From positions 62,001 through 126,000 of the forward strand of contig JAGYXB010000831.1 in assembly GCA_022495005.1 (NCBI GenBank): 64,000 nt of DNA. Reading direction: 5' to 3'. This DNA comes from Rhyacophila brunnea (Eukaryota; Arthropoda; Insecta; Trichoptera; Rhyacophilidae). The first letter of the stretch is position 1, and each line of letters starts with the position of its first letter. The notes below the pieces were generated by a model, which was given only the letters and a program-made list of their open reading frames with translations, was not told the origin of the DNA and did not search any database. This document shows, piece by piece, positions 24,308 through 36,716 of this stretch. The position numbers and the translations under genes are program-made.

Positions 24308-24318
24308 AAGGATTTTTT

Positions 24319-25192
24319 TTCGGTTAGGTACATGTTCAAATACGTGCGTTAACATGATCTTACTCCTTACTTCATTTATCGTTTGTCAATTTATGGCTAC
24401 GGCCGTATGTTGTAGCTTAACCAATGGGAAATGACAATAGAAATGGCGTATTTCAAAAAAATACTACCTTATTCTTAGGTCAATAATTGTTATAAAATAA
24501 TCATTATTCGTAGGATGTTTATCACATTTGAATGGTGAAAGACATAGCTTATAAATCAGTATATTTAGAATTATCTTCAAATGTGTTAATTGTGCCCAGT
24601 TTTTGAATAATAAAATGCCTAATTCTTGTCAAATTTGGGATCACAGATTTTATAAAATATAATTCTTTATCGTAAATATTTTATTCACTATATAATGTTA
24701 ACATTAATTTTACTAATGGTTTTATAAATGCGTTTAAAAATTAATAAAGGTACTAGTCCGGTTATCCCGGATACGGCAGCAAATACATTTTTTAATAGCC
24801 GATATACTGGATTATTTGTTAGGATAACCTAACCTAACCCAAACTAACAAATAATCCAGTATATCGGCTATTTTAAAAATGTGTTTGCTGCTGTATCCGG
24901 AATAACCGACTAGTACCTTAATAAATCTAAAATATCTAAACACCACTGCACATGGATGTACTGAAATATGACTATATTCTAAAATATTAGATTGAGAGGT
25001 TTAAAAGGATACTATTTTATGTAATAAAAATACTTTATGCAGTCATCAAAATTTAAAATAAATATAATGGATAATAAGGCTTCAAAATTATATAAATAAA
25101 TTATCTACAACGTTTAAGGGGTGTCCAGGATTATGATCTGAAAATACCATAAAACTCCATTTTGACCTACGTGGCGCACGTGGGCCGTTAAT
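24319..25192 (+). mobile_element. Single arm of the TTAA foldback element, with insertion
   Basis: Collinear with the right arm of the palindrome at 47203-48596 (from GGTACATGTTCAAA to GTGTCCAGGAT and TTTTGACCT), ending in GGGCCG next to TTAA (25191-25195 region). The opposite arm is absent; the family G element abuts instead. It carries the 169-bp palindromic insertion at 24749-24917. Confidence 0.7.
24749..24917. mobile_element. 169-bp palindromic MITE with 8-bp target duplication
   Basis: Arms GGTACTAGTCCGG... and ...CCGACTAGTACC are inverse over about 75 bases around a TAACCTAACC core. Direct repeats TTAATAAA flank it (24741-24748, 24918-24925). The same site in the 47-48 kb palindrome is unfilled, confirming the boundaries. 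Confidence 0.85.
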
Positions 25193-25721
25193 ATAGATTC
25201 TAGGAGATATCTTAGAAATCTGTCCGAGATAGATAGACCAAAGATTTTTAAATTTTATATTTAATTTATATGGATGACACATTAAAATTAACAATCAGTG
25301 ACATCCTGTGCGGGTATGCGTTGCACAAGGGCGGTGAATGAAATAGTACAACTTTTACGGATTTCAATGAAGCAGACGATGCAGTCGTTTCATTAGAAAA
25401 TATCGACATCTTAGTTTAAAAAATAATCGATGCACAGATATCCTGTCAACATGTTGTTGCAATGTAATATCCATTGTAATGCATCATAATATCGTACCTA
25501 CGGTTTGGCGGTTTTCCGCAGGGTAATATTTTCACAAGGGTGCTTTCAAACCTGTCAGCGCCACAGACCTTCATGTAAGTACCTAAAACCACGTCTGTTT
25601 CGTGGAAATGCGCTAATTACTACTAGATGGTGATTATGTCGATTTAAATATTTTGGTATAGGTATTTGCGTGTTTAAGATAGCCGAAAACAAATAATTAA
25701 ATATGTAGGTAGGTATGTAAG

Positions 25722-25745
25722 TAGCTAACCTAACCTAACCTAACG
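25722..25745. repeat. Short (CCTAA)n run
   Basis: Four units of TAACC, the complement of the insect telomere unit TTAGG. Too short for telomeric origin to be claimed. Confidence 0.6.
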
Positions 25746-26078
25746 AATTTTCCAGACAATTTGAAAATGAAAATTAAATAGGGCGGCACTCTAAATTAAC
25801 TGGTCATTTCGAAAACCCCATAATTAGTGACACAAAATGGCAAAATGCGTTTAGGATTATTATTTATTGAGGGTAGACCTATCATTCTCTTCGAAAACAA
25901 CTCAATTGGGAATATGCAACACGATTTTATTAAAGCAAGAATTTTCAAGTCAGTTCTAAAACAACATGCAGTAGTTGTGTTGTTTTCGCACGGATTATCC
26001 TTAGCTACCGTACATCGACTATTTGCAAAACACTTCCGAATATTCCTGTGCATGAATTTTTCGATTATCGCCAGCTAT

Positions 26079-26345
26079 GGGTAAACCTAGGTGCGGCAGG
26101 TTATATGAAAGTATGGTGAAGCAGGCAAGTATGGTGAGGCAGGGTGGTAATGAATTTGCGGAAAAATTTCCACGTTAACATTATTATATGGGTACGTTAT
26201 AATGACCAAAGTAAATCCTCCGTGATGCCCTGCATTTTACTTATCGCGTCGCTATTTCTCGTAAGTTGTCGGCTATTGTTGGCCTGCTTCATTCAGTTGT
26301 ATGAGAAAGCCCATTCCATGCCCCTCTTTTTATTTAATACCTCTA
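26079..26345 (-). repeat. Second copy of the 3222-3445 repeat
   Basis: Inverted relative to the 3.2 kb copy, with an extra internal segment at about 26236-26278. No coding potential recognised. Confidence 0.6.
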
Positions 26346-27023
26346 TGGGGTAAACTCTTTTTTTATACACAACCTTAAGTTGAATAAGGCAGGATTTTAT
26401 TGCTACCACGAAGGACTAGCAAAAAAGGGCCCATTGAAGTGTGTACATTTTTGATGGACTACATAGATCGATTTGTACTCTCGCAAATTATAGAACTGTA
26501 CATTTTCAGACTGTGGTTTTATTTTTTCTTACTTTGACTGACACAAAAGATTTCAAAGTATTGTCCATGTTGTGCCAATGCGGGGCCACTCATTATTCTT
26601 CCCTGTGATAGGGATTTCGGTGCTGCAAAACTCTTTATCCGGCGTCAAGATAGGGTCAATACTCCATATGAGTATTCTTCTCTCATAGAAAGATCCAATA
26701 CAACAAAAATTAAATGACTTAAACAAACTTCGGCAGTATATTTCTGAAAAACATATCTTACTTACCTTTTTATGAAACAATTTTCCAGTGGCAAACCACA
26801 CAAACTGAAAATAACGATTGGTTGATTTTTTTGATAAACTTATTATCTGAAAAACTAAATTTGTATAATCTATATCAAATAGATTTTTTTAAATTATATT
26901 GCAATGAAATTAATTATTAATTAACAATTATAGCTGTATTATCACGTCATGTTCATTTCGAAAACAACACATTTACAAGAAATTAAAACAGATTTTGCCA
27001 TTAAGCATAAAATGACATCAAAT

Positions 27024-27258
27024 CAGGGCTCGAAATGGACCGGAACGCACCGGAGCACTGTTCCGGTTCGTGACATCGATAAAATTATCGCTCCGTCTTA
27101 TGGAAAATATATTTTGACCGTCTGAGCTAGATAGGCCATGTAATAGAAAATGTAACACATTTATTTTTATGAAGTACACATAAAATTTGATAACTATGTA
27201 ATATCTTCAGAAAATTGTCGAGCGCTCCGGTTCGTGAACCTTTCCATTTCGAGCGCTG
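27024..27258 (+). mobile_element. hAT-like MITE with perfect 8-bp duplication
   Basis: 235 bp, ends CAGGGCTCGAAATGG and, inverted, CAGCGCTCGAAATGG, flanked exactly by CATCAAAT (27016-27023, 27259-27266). The flanking DNA recurs near 34789 without the element. Related ends occur near 57390-57500 and 63845-63965. Confidence 0.85.
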
Positions 27259-27744
27259 CATCAAATGATATTCACTTGTATTAATATACTTACATATTAT
27301 TATGTAGTAATAAACAAATAAATAGATAATAATAGGTATGTAAAACAAATATTTTTAGAATATATTACTTACATCATTTTCATCCTAAAGCCGGAGTGCA
27401 AAGTTATCAAGTGGCAACTCTACCTGCTGGTCTTTTATACCTTATAAGTAGGTACCTATTTTATAAATAAAATTAATGGGACGCACAAAATAATGACTCT
27501 CATTTTCAACTTATATAATATATTAAATTCGAAATTCTTTTATGACATTTTTTTGAAACGTTAGTTTTTTAGCCACTTTTTTTAATTTTGCGAAAATCTA
27601 GCATTTTTTCTGTCATATAGCTTATTTTCTTACCCCATCTAGCATATTTTTGTAAATGGCAGTTGTCAGGAATTACTCCGCGAAAATGAGAGTTCACCTG
27701 TAAATAAAAATACCGCGCGCATCGATGGTAAGGTACATTTGTGA

Positions 27745-27889
27745 TTGAGATCACCTGGGAAAGGATTGAAAAGGCTGTCATTATTTTTAAATGCCTATGA
27801 GCACAGCGCGACGGCTCTTGCAGTAATGGAGGACACTAAACTTGGCAGGCAGAAAAGCACGGCACAGGTGTCCCGCGTCTCATCGTCAG
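27745..27889 (+). promoter_or_regulatory. Possible 5' leader exon of the sushi gene
   Basis: A less AT-rich island (27740-28060) just upstream of the signal-peptide exon. A good donor CAG/GTAAAA ends at 27889, and an acceptor before the coding start sits at 28406-28407. An ATG at 27827 opens a short ORF ending SRVSSSGKSN if not spliced. First-exon status is inference; no core promoter motif was recognised. Confidence 0.25.
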
Positions 27890-28420
27890 GTAAAAGTAAT
27901 TCGACGAAGAGAGCCACCAGCCGAGTGTTTCGGTTGTTTTCTTTAGTTGCCCCTTAGCAAGCGTGAATTGTAGACGTAGTAGCGTTTACCTGTCGGCACG
28001 AACGAGTGCAGGTGCAATTCTCGACCTCTTTTCATTTCAACCGAGTTTATCCGTTAGTTTCTTCAAACACTTGCAAAATTAATATTTTAAAATATCACGT
28101 CTATAATTCTAACATAAAAAAAAACGTATGTGCATTCAATTTAGTAATATATTATGTACTTAATTAAATATAAAATTTTCGTGTTTATAACATATACATA
28201 ATATTATATACACTACAGTGACAGCAATACATTAAAAACTTATTTGTTTTTTCACTTTAAAACTAAGAAGAATGAATTTAATATTTGCAATGATTCTGTA
28301 GATATAACAAAATAATAGATCATTTGCGATGTTTAATCAAACTTCAACATTAATAATAAATTACTTCAATACGATACTTTTATGAACCGTTACCTCTTTG
28401 AAGACAGTTTACACGCAAAA

Positions 28421-28538
28421 ATGGTATTTAGGGCAATGCAGACAAACGTCTTTGCCAGGATAATTAGTGGTGCTCCAAAAGGATGGCCGTGGAGCTTCCT
28501 GCTTGTTTCTCTGCTACTGACATACAATACAGCACAAG
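28421..28538 (+). CDS. Signal-peptide exon of a sushi-domain protein (furrowed-like)
   Basis: ATG at 28421 in an insect-type context (CAAAAATGG). It encodes MVFRAMQTNVFARIISGAPK then GWPWSFLLVSLLLTYNTAQ, a hydrophobic core and small residues fitting a cleaved signal peptide. The donor AAG/GTAACT ends the exon in phase 1, which matches the sushi exon at 42605 (the joined codon is Gly). An upstream in-frame ATG at 28382 would add 13 residues but lies before a good acceptor at 28406, so I prefer 28421. Known role of furrowed: a selectin-like surface protein in Drosophila eye, bristle and planar-polarity development. Confidence 0.55.
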
Positions 28539-28980
28539 GTAACTCATTAAAAATAACCATGTATTTAACTTTTAACACCAAAACACATTTAAAATAACAT
28601 CATCAGGTAGGGGACATAATTTGACAAATACATTAATATTTGTTCAGTATGCATGTCTCTCCCATCTATTTCTTTCTGTATAAACACAAAAAGGTTGCAA
28701 TTAAAAATATTACTGTAGCTATATTATAATATAATAATATAATCAAATTAATACGTTTGTTGAACATTCCTACAATAAAATAAATATATCTCGTATTATT
28801 GTTATAACCATCTTCTGATGGAAACAAGATTGACATTATTTTTGTGGAATCCTTTTTCGAAATTAAATATTTTATTAGTCAAATGATATGTACAATTAAA
28901 TAATTTCGTGTGTGAATTTTTATATATTAAATTTAATGTAAGTAATAATATAATATAAGAAATAGCATAACATACTTCAC

Positions 28981-29181
28981 CGATAACGTTACATATCGAC
29001 GGACATGCGGAGAATTTATTTTTCCCGTTATCAGTGTTAACTTTACTAATATGTAGGTAACCACTACCCACTAACTTTACTTCATAATATTCGCGATTGC
29101 GATTATTTCTCATTTTAACACAATATGAAACTTTGTCTTTTCCAATGTTAGCGAATTGATAAACAATACAATCGATATTAA
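28981..29181 (-). CDS. Candidate minus-strand exon of unknown gene
   Basis: Read downward from 29181: acceptor ...ACATAG, 67 codons, donor G/GTGAAGT at 28980-28979. Phase 1 at both ends. It encodes VNIDCIVYQFANIGKDKVSY, then a polar stretch with GSGYLHISKVN and ends ACPSICNVI. Four Cys, mixed composition and splice sites at both ends suggest a real exon of an extracellular protein, but I do not recognise the domain. It lies antisense in the first intron of the sushi gene. The whole open frame on this strand spans about 28802-29215. Confidence 0.3.
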
Positions 29182-29329
29182 CTATGTATTTTGCCGTATT
29201 CACATATTTTATTAATTAACAAGTACATAGGTATTCTTTAAAAAAAATAATTGCAGTTTTAAAAAATTACACAGAAAAATCGTTCAGCAACCCCTTTGAG
29301 ATATTCGTAAGGTAGTGATAAACATTATT

Positions 29330-29740
29330 GGCAGCGACAGGCACTTTGCCATAGTCAAAGGATTTTTCTTCAAATATTTTAACATAATCGTGTCCGGAAA
29401 TTTGTACGTATGCAGTTCGCCGTATCACACCTCACCGCGAAATGTTGTATCGAAAATATATGATCGTATATTAAAGACCATCCAAACTCTTTGGGTCGTA
29501 TAGTACTGAGATAAAATTTGTGTCTAAATTAAAACGGTTCTTGTCGGTTTACAGGAAGCCAGCGGCAAACAAATTTTGAATATAGCCGATATACTGGATT
29601 ATTTGTAAGGTTAGGTTATGATCTAATAAAATTGGAATAGTATTGTCTGCAATGCTGTGCTGTATACTATACGGTCATTTCTTTCCGATAAGAAAGCTCA
29701 CGGCGAACTATGCTACTAACTAACCTAACATAATACCTCA
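29330..29740 (+). repeat. Dispersed repeat J, unfilled copy
   Basis: Shares with 57660-58450 the blocks GTATGCAGTTCGCCGTAT, GGGTCGTATAGTACTGAGAT, GGAAGCCAGCGGCAAAC, TAGCCGATATACTGGAT and TCTTTCCGATAAGAAAGCT. The ATACGGTC site at 29669-29676 is single here but holds a 408-bp MITE in the 57 kb copy. It also includes half of the palindromic sequence of the 24749 MITE. Confidence 0.7.
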
Positions 29741-30499
29741 CAGAAGTTCCATATTGACGAGTATTTTAAGGCTTTATATTTAGTTTCTAAGTTAAATACC
29801 AATTTTGAACCTCTACTAGACCAAGTAGATTTGAAATTTTTGAATATAGGCCGAAGATATTATATTACTTTTTAGCATGTTATTTTAATAACATTTTAAT
29901 AAAATCATATAAAATTTCTTTATTCATGCTAGTTACAACAAAGAAAATATTATTTTTGCGTTCAAAACTGATTGTATGAAACTGAAACATGACTTGTATG
30001 ACATAGGCATAATACTGATAATAATTAGAGCAAGGTATTTGTAGAAGTGCTAACAACATTACTATAAAGTTACCACATTAGCGTGAAGTCTGATAGTTTT
30101 GACAGAAAACAATACAATATATTCGGAGTTGCGCTGAGACAGAAAAACTGATACAATATGCATGATTTAAATGCACTCCAGAACCACAATAATAATCATA
30201 TTATTATTCGTCCTGCGTAATTCCTGTGCACCAAAAGAAATCGTTTCTGCGCATGCTCAAAGGTTAAATTGGTCCACTTAAAAAGATAGCTTGTTTGGTA
30301 ATAGCTCAATGTGCTGGGTCATTGCCGACTGAAGAGATTAATTTAAAGATGGCGGTGGCTGGGTCCAAACACACAATGCTTTAAAAAAAATACTCGTAGA
30401 TTTGACATTTTTTGACAACAATTTACTTGACTGCGCTGAATAAGAGCTTAATTGATCGAAAAGACCAACTCGCACTGATATTGTATTACTGTTGAACTA

Positions 30500-30728
30500 T
30501 TTTAATAGCCTAGGACCTATGGTACATATAACGCCGTGGGTCTCAGGTTTGAATCCTTGGTCTGACAAGTACACATATTGTTTTTCAATTTGTGTATGAG
30601 TCAGAGTATGGACCTAATAGGTTGAGCAAGTGGCTGACATCCATTTCTCGTAAAAACAAAATCTGTCAAAACAAACCTCCACTCTGTGGACATGTGGACA
30701 TCAGACATGATCGAAAGAAAAAAAAAGG
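30500..30728 (+). repeat. SINE family A, plus-strand copy
   Basis: tRNA-like head with a decayed B box (GGTTTGAATCC) at about 30546, the family body, and an A-rich end at 30715-30727. Close to the 16081 copy in inverse orientation. Confidence 0.75.
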
Positions 30729-31051
30729 ACTTAGGTGTACTTATACACCGGAATCTATGTATGACGTAGAAAAAATAATAAAATATTGATTTTTGTCAAG
30801 CAATTTTGTAAAGGCAATGCCTTTTAAGCCGATAGTCCTTATTAATTTAGTGTACATCTACAATATTTTAAATAACGATCCAATGATATTTGTTTTACAA
30901 TAATCGACTAGTAGAAGTGGATGTAGGTATAATTATTATATATGGATAAATCATAGGTTTACCACTTTAATAATGTCAACTGTCAAATTATTATCGGTAG
31001 GAAGACATTGTAATAAATAATAAAATAAAACACAAAATGTAGTGGATACCT

Positions 31052-31839
31052 ATAGCGCCTGTACACGTGCATGGATTTACTTGCAGCATTGCAGCAATAG
31101 TGTGTATTTTAAGCTATCACGATAATAACTGTTTACACGTAAAAGTGCAGACTGTCTCGTCAATCTCATTCTTCAAGAGTAAGCGAGACGCGATGTTGTC
31201 ATTTTATCGTACTATTTGACCGGTAGTGAAAATCGGTTAACCTCAAAATGAGTCTCTGCGTGGTGCAGTTTTTTTACCGGCAGGTTTGCCACCATCGTTC
31301 TAGGTACTGCGCAGGCGCAGATATAGAAGAACCCAACTGTCGCGTGAAAATTCAGAAGCTTCCGAACTTTTTGACTGATGCATGCAATTTTGCAACTTGC
31401 ATGATATATGCTTACCGTACGTCCTGGCCGTTTTGGCATTTTGTCCCGGCTGTTGTTCCGCGTATGAATGAGTGATTGTCTCAATAATACATTGTCATGA
31501 TTGGCCGTAGTAGCGTATATGTGATGAGACGGCGGGAAAAGCTGCGTAAAAAGTTCATTCCAACGAGAAGTACGACTGGTACAATAAATAAATAAAATAA
31601 TTTAAATTTCTGCTGCGGCAGACCTGAATTCTTCTTTTGTACATACTTTTAAAAGGTAATAAAACAATTTTTGGTGATTAAATCTGTTTCTTTGCTTTAT
31701 ACCCCGTTCCTGTCCCGGTTTAGAGTTTCATAATTATTATGGTAAGCCTAATGATAATACATGCTTACACGTGCATTTGTTGTCATTGCCGCGATACTAC
31801 GTACTGTCGGCAGTAAATCCATGCACGTGTATACGGGGT
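31052..31839 (+). mobile_element. TIR element F (GTACACGTGCATGGATTTAC)
   Basis: Left terminus CCTGTACACGTGCATGG then ATTTAC; right terminus inverted, CGTATACACGTGCATGG then ATTTAC. Element E is nested inside (31410-31748). No transposase. Confidence 0.65.
31410..31748 (-). mobile_element. TIR element E, short copy nested in F
   Basis: Ends TGCTTACCGTACGTCC and, inverted, TAGGCTTACCATAATAA. It corresponds in reverse to 60259-61045: the blocks TCCCGG, ACAATTC/CATTC and the CATGATTGGCCGTAGTAGCG region are shared. ATGATA-like flanks on both sides suggest an 8-bp duplication. It lacks the 403-bp MITE found in the 60 kb copy. Confidence 0.65.
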
Positions 31840-31879
31840 ATTATTCCACATAATTTAATTTCGTCCGGTTGAGTTGAGA

Positions 31880-33150
31880 ATTTCATACCTAAGTATTTCT
31901 CCTTCATGTCAGTCCTCTTCTGTTTCTATTATATACTGTCGCTCTACGTCTGGCCTCCCTGTAGGTCGCTTCCGTTAGGGTACCCACCTGGTCAGGATCT
32001 TTGCAGCTATAGCCATTAGCAATTCTCTCAATGTTTGGTGTTCCATTAGCGATAGTGCCCATAGAACGCGTCGAGCGGGCGAAGTCGGCGTATGAAGCGT
32101 TTATTCATAACCATAATCACACGTCTCTTGCCGCGCATTACCCTTCACCTATGTAATAAGCGGCCCAAGCAGCACAAAATAATTATTATTACAGCGTCTC
32201 TCATAACAAAGCAATAAAAATATTATATTATTTCGGGGCTTGTAATTAATATTTACGACGACATTATTCAACCAGCGAAATATAGGACACGGAATAAAAT
32301 TAAACAATGACTTCTCTGTTATTAAATAATGACTTCTCGCCCGTCGAACGACGACGCTTCGAGCAGCGTGATTTTGGTAGCCGTGTTCAATGAATGGACT
32401 TCTTTGTATTTTCATTAAATCGTATCGCCGAGAAGCGAAGAACGGTGACTCATGCGGCAGGCGGGGCACAAGGCATCGTCAAGTCCAGTGTGCGCTGGCG
32501 TATTTGATTACGTTGTATTTTCGATGATTTACGCGCCACTTGTAGAAATTTTGCGCGAGCGCCGCACTCGCTGCGTCAATGGGCTTTATGCCTTAGGATG
32601 ATCGGTTCAGGATTCATGTTTATCTGTACGTAGATAAAGAACGACCCGTCTTTTAGTTTAACAAAATTTATTATTTTAGATTTAGTATATAAAAGTAATC
32701 GCAAGATTTTGGAATTCAATAATTTTTAATTCTTAGATTTCTGAATCAATCGAGTGGGGTGGGGTTGCAATCTTAAACGTAATTTATCACGTAAGTAGTA
32801 ACAATACTTAGGTATATTCTGAACACATTTTCATATACTTACTTATATTATCTCTCCCTAGGTTTTAACGTTACTTGTTAACATATGAGTGTGAAAATTA
32901 TAATTGAAGATATATAAAACAATATTGTAAGGTCAGAATCGAACGACAACAGCATTACAGTTAGAGGTGTTGATACCTACTCTTCTTATAGTGGAGCATG
33001 CCATCAGATGCGGCTACTCTAACGGTTGTCCGCCAGGGATCAGTAAAATGTATTTGTGCGCCTAATAAATTAATCAAAATTTATATTATATTATGTAGAC
33101 AGCACCATACAGACCACATTTTATATTCGGTATGGCCCACTATAACCAGT
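31880..33150. other. Less AT-rich intronic stretch, no gene assigned
   Basis: About 32030-32600 is relatively GC-rich (many CGCG, GCGC). Open frames exist on both strands but show no recognisable motif, domain or splice pairing. Could be an old repeat or a regulatory region. Confidence 0.3.
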
Positions 33151-33165
33151 GTTGCAAACTACCGG

Positions 33166-33655
33166 TAATAAAATATGTTCAACAGGGAAGAAAATATCCA
33201 AATTTTTTTTTAATAAAGTCATATAAGTATGTATATATGTATGAACATTGTTTTTATGAGAACGAATATTACAGAATAGTATAGATTCGCCATTATAAAC
33301 GATCACGAAATTGATCTCCAAAAAACTTCACGAAATACTAAACAACCTACCACCAAAATACCTACCTAATTCTGCTCATTAAAAAATTAAAGAAACCGAG
33401 GAAGTGGAATAGTTACTACAAAAAAAATGCGTTTTATTAAATCAAACAATGTAATAAAAATGTCACACAGGGCAAGAAAATATGTAAATTAAAATTTTAT
33501 ATATTTTTTAATAAAGTCATATATATGTATAAATATTGTTTTTATTACAGAAAAGTATAGATTCGCTACTATAAACGATCACGAAATCGATCTCTAAAAC
33601 AACACCACACATAATACCTAACTACATAACTCTGCTCATTAAAAAAAATAAAGAA
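33166..33655 (+). repeat. Imperfect tandem duplication, about 290-bp period
   Basis: The blocks TTTAATAAAGTCATATA, AGTATAGATTCGC and TATAAACGATCACGAAAT, then TCTGCTCATTAAAAAA, occur in the same order at 33208-33400 and 33510-33650. No coding function seen. Confidence 0.75.
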
Positions 33656-34017
33656 ATTATCGAAGGTAGAAACTCTAAAATCTCAATGGAGAACGAAAAA
33701 GTAAAGGAAAATGGGTTCATAATGTATTTAAAAAATAAATAAAAAAAAGTCATAAGTCAGCTTAAAATTAAAAGGCCCGATCAAATTTGGTGTAGGTAAT
33801 ATTAAAGGTTTTTTAATAAGAACTTTTCAGTTTTGCGGTTTCGAAAAATGTTAGATTTTATGCCATGAGCCAAGTGTACTTTTTCAACTTAAACTATCTA
33901 ATAAACTAAGAAACTAACTAATATAAGGACCGTAATCAATATTATCACATTAAAATTCTTGATGAAACCTCTTGATGCATTGACCATGATTGCAAATGCT
34001 ATGACATCGATGACGGA

Positions 34018-34201
34018 ATGATTTGTAAAATTGTGAACATTGGTGGTCTAAGAGCACGGATCAATTTTAATGCACCCTACGATAGAAATTTAACAAACCA
34101 AATGTTATTACATTCAATAAATTTGTGTAAAATGTTATATAATTTTGCAATTTCTGACAGGTTTATACTACAGCTAATAAGTTTCAGTGAAACGCAATCA
34201 G
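34018..34201 (+). CDS. Exon-like ORF of unknown identity
   Basis: Open from before 34018, with CKCYDIDDGMICKIVNIGG then LRARINFNAPYDRN, and followed by a donor-like GTGAGTATT at 34201. The stretch before it has almost no AG, but no clean acceptor is seen except an internal CTAAG at about 34050. I do not recognise a domain. Could be chance. Confidence 0.15.
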
Positions 34202-35935
34202 TGAGTATTAATTAATATACATTAATAGAGATAGATGTTTTGCAAAAAAAGCTAGTTATGTAAAATATGTATTTGTCGATTTTGGAACTTCCTGACGACT
34301 TCGGCGGTCCAAGGAAAACTGTCACAGAGTGATAATAATTTAAACAACCAATACTTTTTGGAAGATACTGGGGTGTGGAGCGAAAATAAAATCAAACAGG
34401 CCCCTCTTTATTACCTTATACTTTCTTTTGTACTTGTAATACGTATTTACATAGGTACCTCAATTTTCACGATAATTTATTTACTTTTAAATACTTCAAT
34501 AAGAAAATGTGTGCATAATATGTTATTATTATATCGACCATATTTATTTTTTTGCGACTAGTAAAGAAACGTTATCTAATTTATGAATTTTCTTTGAATC
34601 GTTTTACCAATTTCATTTTTCAACAAGCAACTGTATTGCTAAGCTTTCTATATTGGTAACAATAATATTTTTAGCTCATGCTTTCGATTTCAATTCATAG
34701 AGTATACGTTTTATAACTTTGCAGTTTTTTGTACGTATTTTTTACTACACATTCGCTTCTTTGCCTGATTACCTCTCAATTAAAATTAGATCAAATGATA
34801 TTCACTTATATTAATATATTATGTAGTAATAATTAAATAAATAGATTATATTTAGAATATATTATTACTTAAAGCATTTTCATCCCATAGCCGGAATACA
34901 AAGTTATGAAGCATAAACTATACATTTGTATTATTTCTATAATACTATCTTGCTTTAAAATTGCCTATTTATTAGAAAAGTCATAAAGTAAAAAAGGTAG
35001 TTTTAGTTTTGAATATATTACATAATCTTCACCATAGAGCCGGAGTGAAAAGATATGAAGCGTATTAATTATACTTTACCCATTTTTTTTTAAGTACTTG
35101 ATCACATTTTTTTTTAAATAAGTATTATTGGTAAGTATATTAATGCAAAGAATAGCGCTCTCGTCTTACTGGTGAGCGACTTCTGACATACCTGCCGCAA
35201 TAATTGAGTGAATATACAAACTTGTTTCTTTTTATTTAACTTTGTATACTGCCTAGCTATTTCTCATTACTCCTCAGCAGTTGTCAGTCTTGTAATCGGT
35301 GTTACCATATTGTGTACTTACCTATATATTTCTCACACACGATTTAATTGTATCCTTTTTGCAAACTCGATATTAACATAATATTATTTCATGAATCGAA
35401 ACCGATACAAGATAACTTATGAATGCCAGAAATATTAAAAAAAACACTCTTACTTTTTTGTATTAACTTTACATTAGTATAACCTGATTTTGACTCTAGG
35501 TATTTATTATATTGTATGTGCATACAGTGAGTTTATTCATTCATTCGGATTTTTAAAAAAACCGGATACGGACACAATAAAGCTAGCATATTTTAAATAT
35601 TTTTATATAGATGTTCATTTATTATATTCTCCGATTTCCAATTAAAAAGTTACCATTTTCGCTAGAAGATGAAGTCTATCATGTTCATTCTAAAAATAAT
35701 TCCTAGCACTAGTCCTGCCATGCACTAATAATTTGGTTCCCAAACTTTTTTCTCCCGTGGACCCCTTAACGTTCTTATTAATTTCCCGTGGACGCCCCCA
35801 GCCGGCCGAGTATTGATTTTTTTCTAAACTTATTAACTTCAAATGTGGACACAATGATGCTCATTGTGATAGTTTGTAGTAGACTTTTGTAGAGATTCTA
35901 GGTCAATTCGAGACGGTTGGTAACCCTATATACAC

Positions 35936-36708
35936 CAGTGACGAAGACTCCATACTAGGCGATTATTTAAAGCCTACCTTCTTAAGAAAAATATTTTTTA
36001 ATTGCATATTGACATATTTATATACTTAATCACTTCATTATTTTATGTTATATAAAAATAATTTATTTTGCCAACGAGATCGCATATGTAGGAATGTATT
36101 ACAGTATTACACAGTTTACAAAACAACTGCAAAGGTATTAAAAAAACCACAGCGCGCCGCGCCGTAAATTAAATAATAAATGCCGCGACTTCTCGACGTA
36201 AATAAATTTCCGATTATGTTTGGAATAATTCTGAATTTTTTTTGTATGGACTTTACGTCTCGTAACCTCAGCAAGTCTGCTGATTTGTACGAAATGAGGC
36301 AAGCTCCTTTCGCAGAGCCTAAAACATTCGCGCATAATATTGTTGTCACGACTGCGCATTTTGTCCAAAATCATTAATAATTAGATAATTAAAAAAATAA
36401 TTTCAACGGCGAATATTAATAAATAAGTAAGTATAGATTGTTTTTAAAAATAAAAATAAATTTTATCTAATGATTTTTGATGGGTATACATGTTTTGAAA
36501 AATACGTAATTTAAACACATCGCTCATTTTTATGTCGTCAATGAGTTTTTGAAGTTTCATTGAATTAGTGTGTCGTTATCATTAATTAGTGTGTGCCTAT
36601 TCATTAGTAGTAACTATCGTACTATTCTCGTAAGTATACCTGACAAGTGTGCTCTTTTTATCATATCTCCACAGCCTACCTCTTTCCAAAAGTCACCCTT
36701 CGCCACTG
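35936..36708 (+). mobile_element. hAT-like element, CAGTGGCGAAGGG family, perfect duplication
   Basis: 773 bp, ends CAGTGACGAAG and, inverted, CAGTGGCGAAGGGTG. Flanks ATATACAC on both sides (35928-35935 and 36709-36716), 8 of 8. Its interior differs from the other copies; no transposase found. Confidence 0.8.
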
Positions 36709-36716
36709 ATATACAC

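Noticed and set aside
25722..25745. Telomeric array (CCTAA)n
   Set aside because: Only four units, and TAACC runs recur inside repeat J and the 24749 MITE; no long array.
25796..26084. Overlapping 85-codon frames on both strands
   Set aside because: No recognisable domain, no splice support, adjacent to a dispersed repeat; both cannot be real and neither stands out.
32149..32469. 106-codon minus-strand frame
   Set aside because: Composition and lack of motif suggest chance in a less AT-rich patch.
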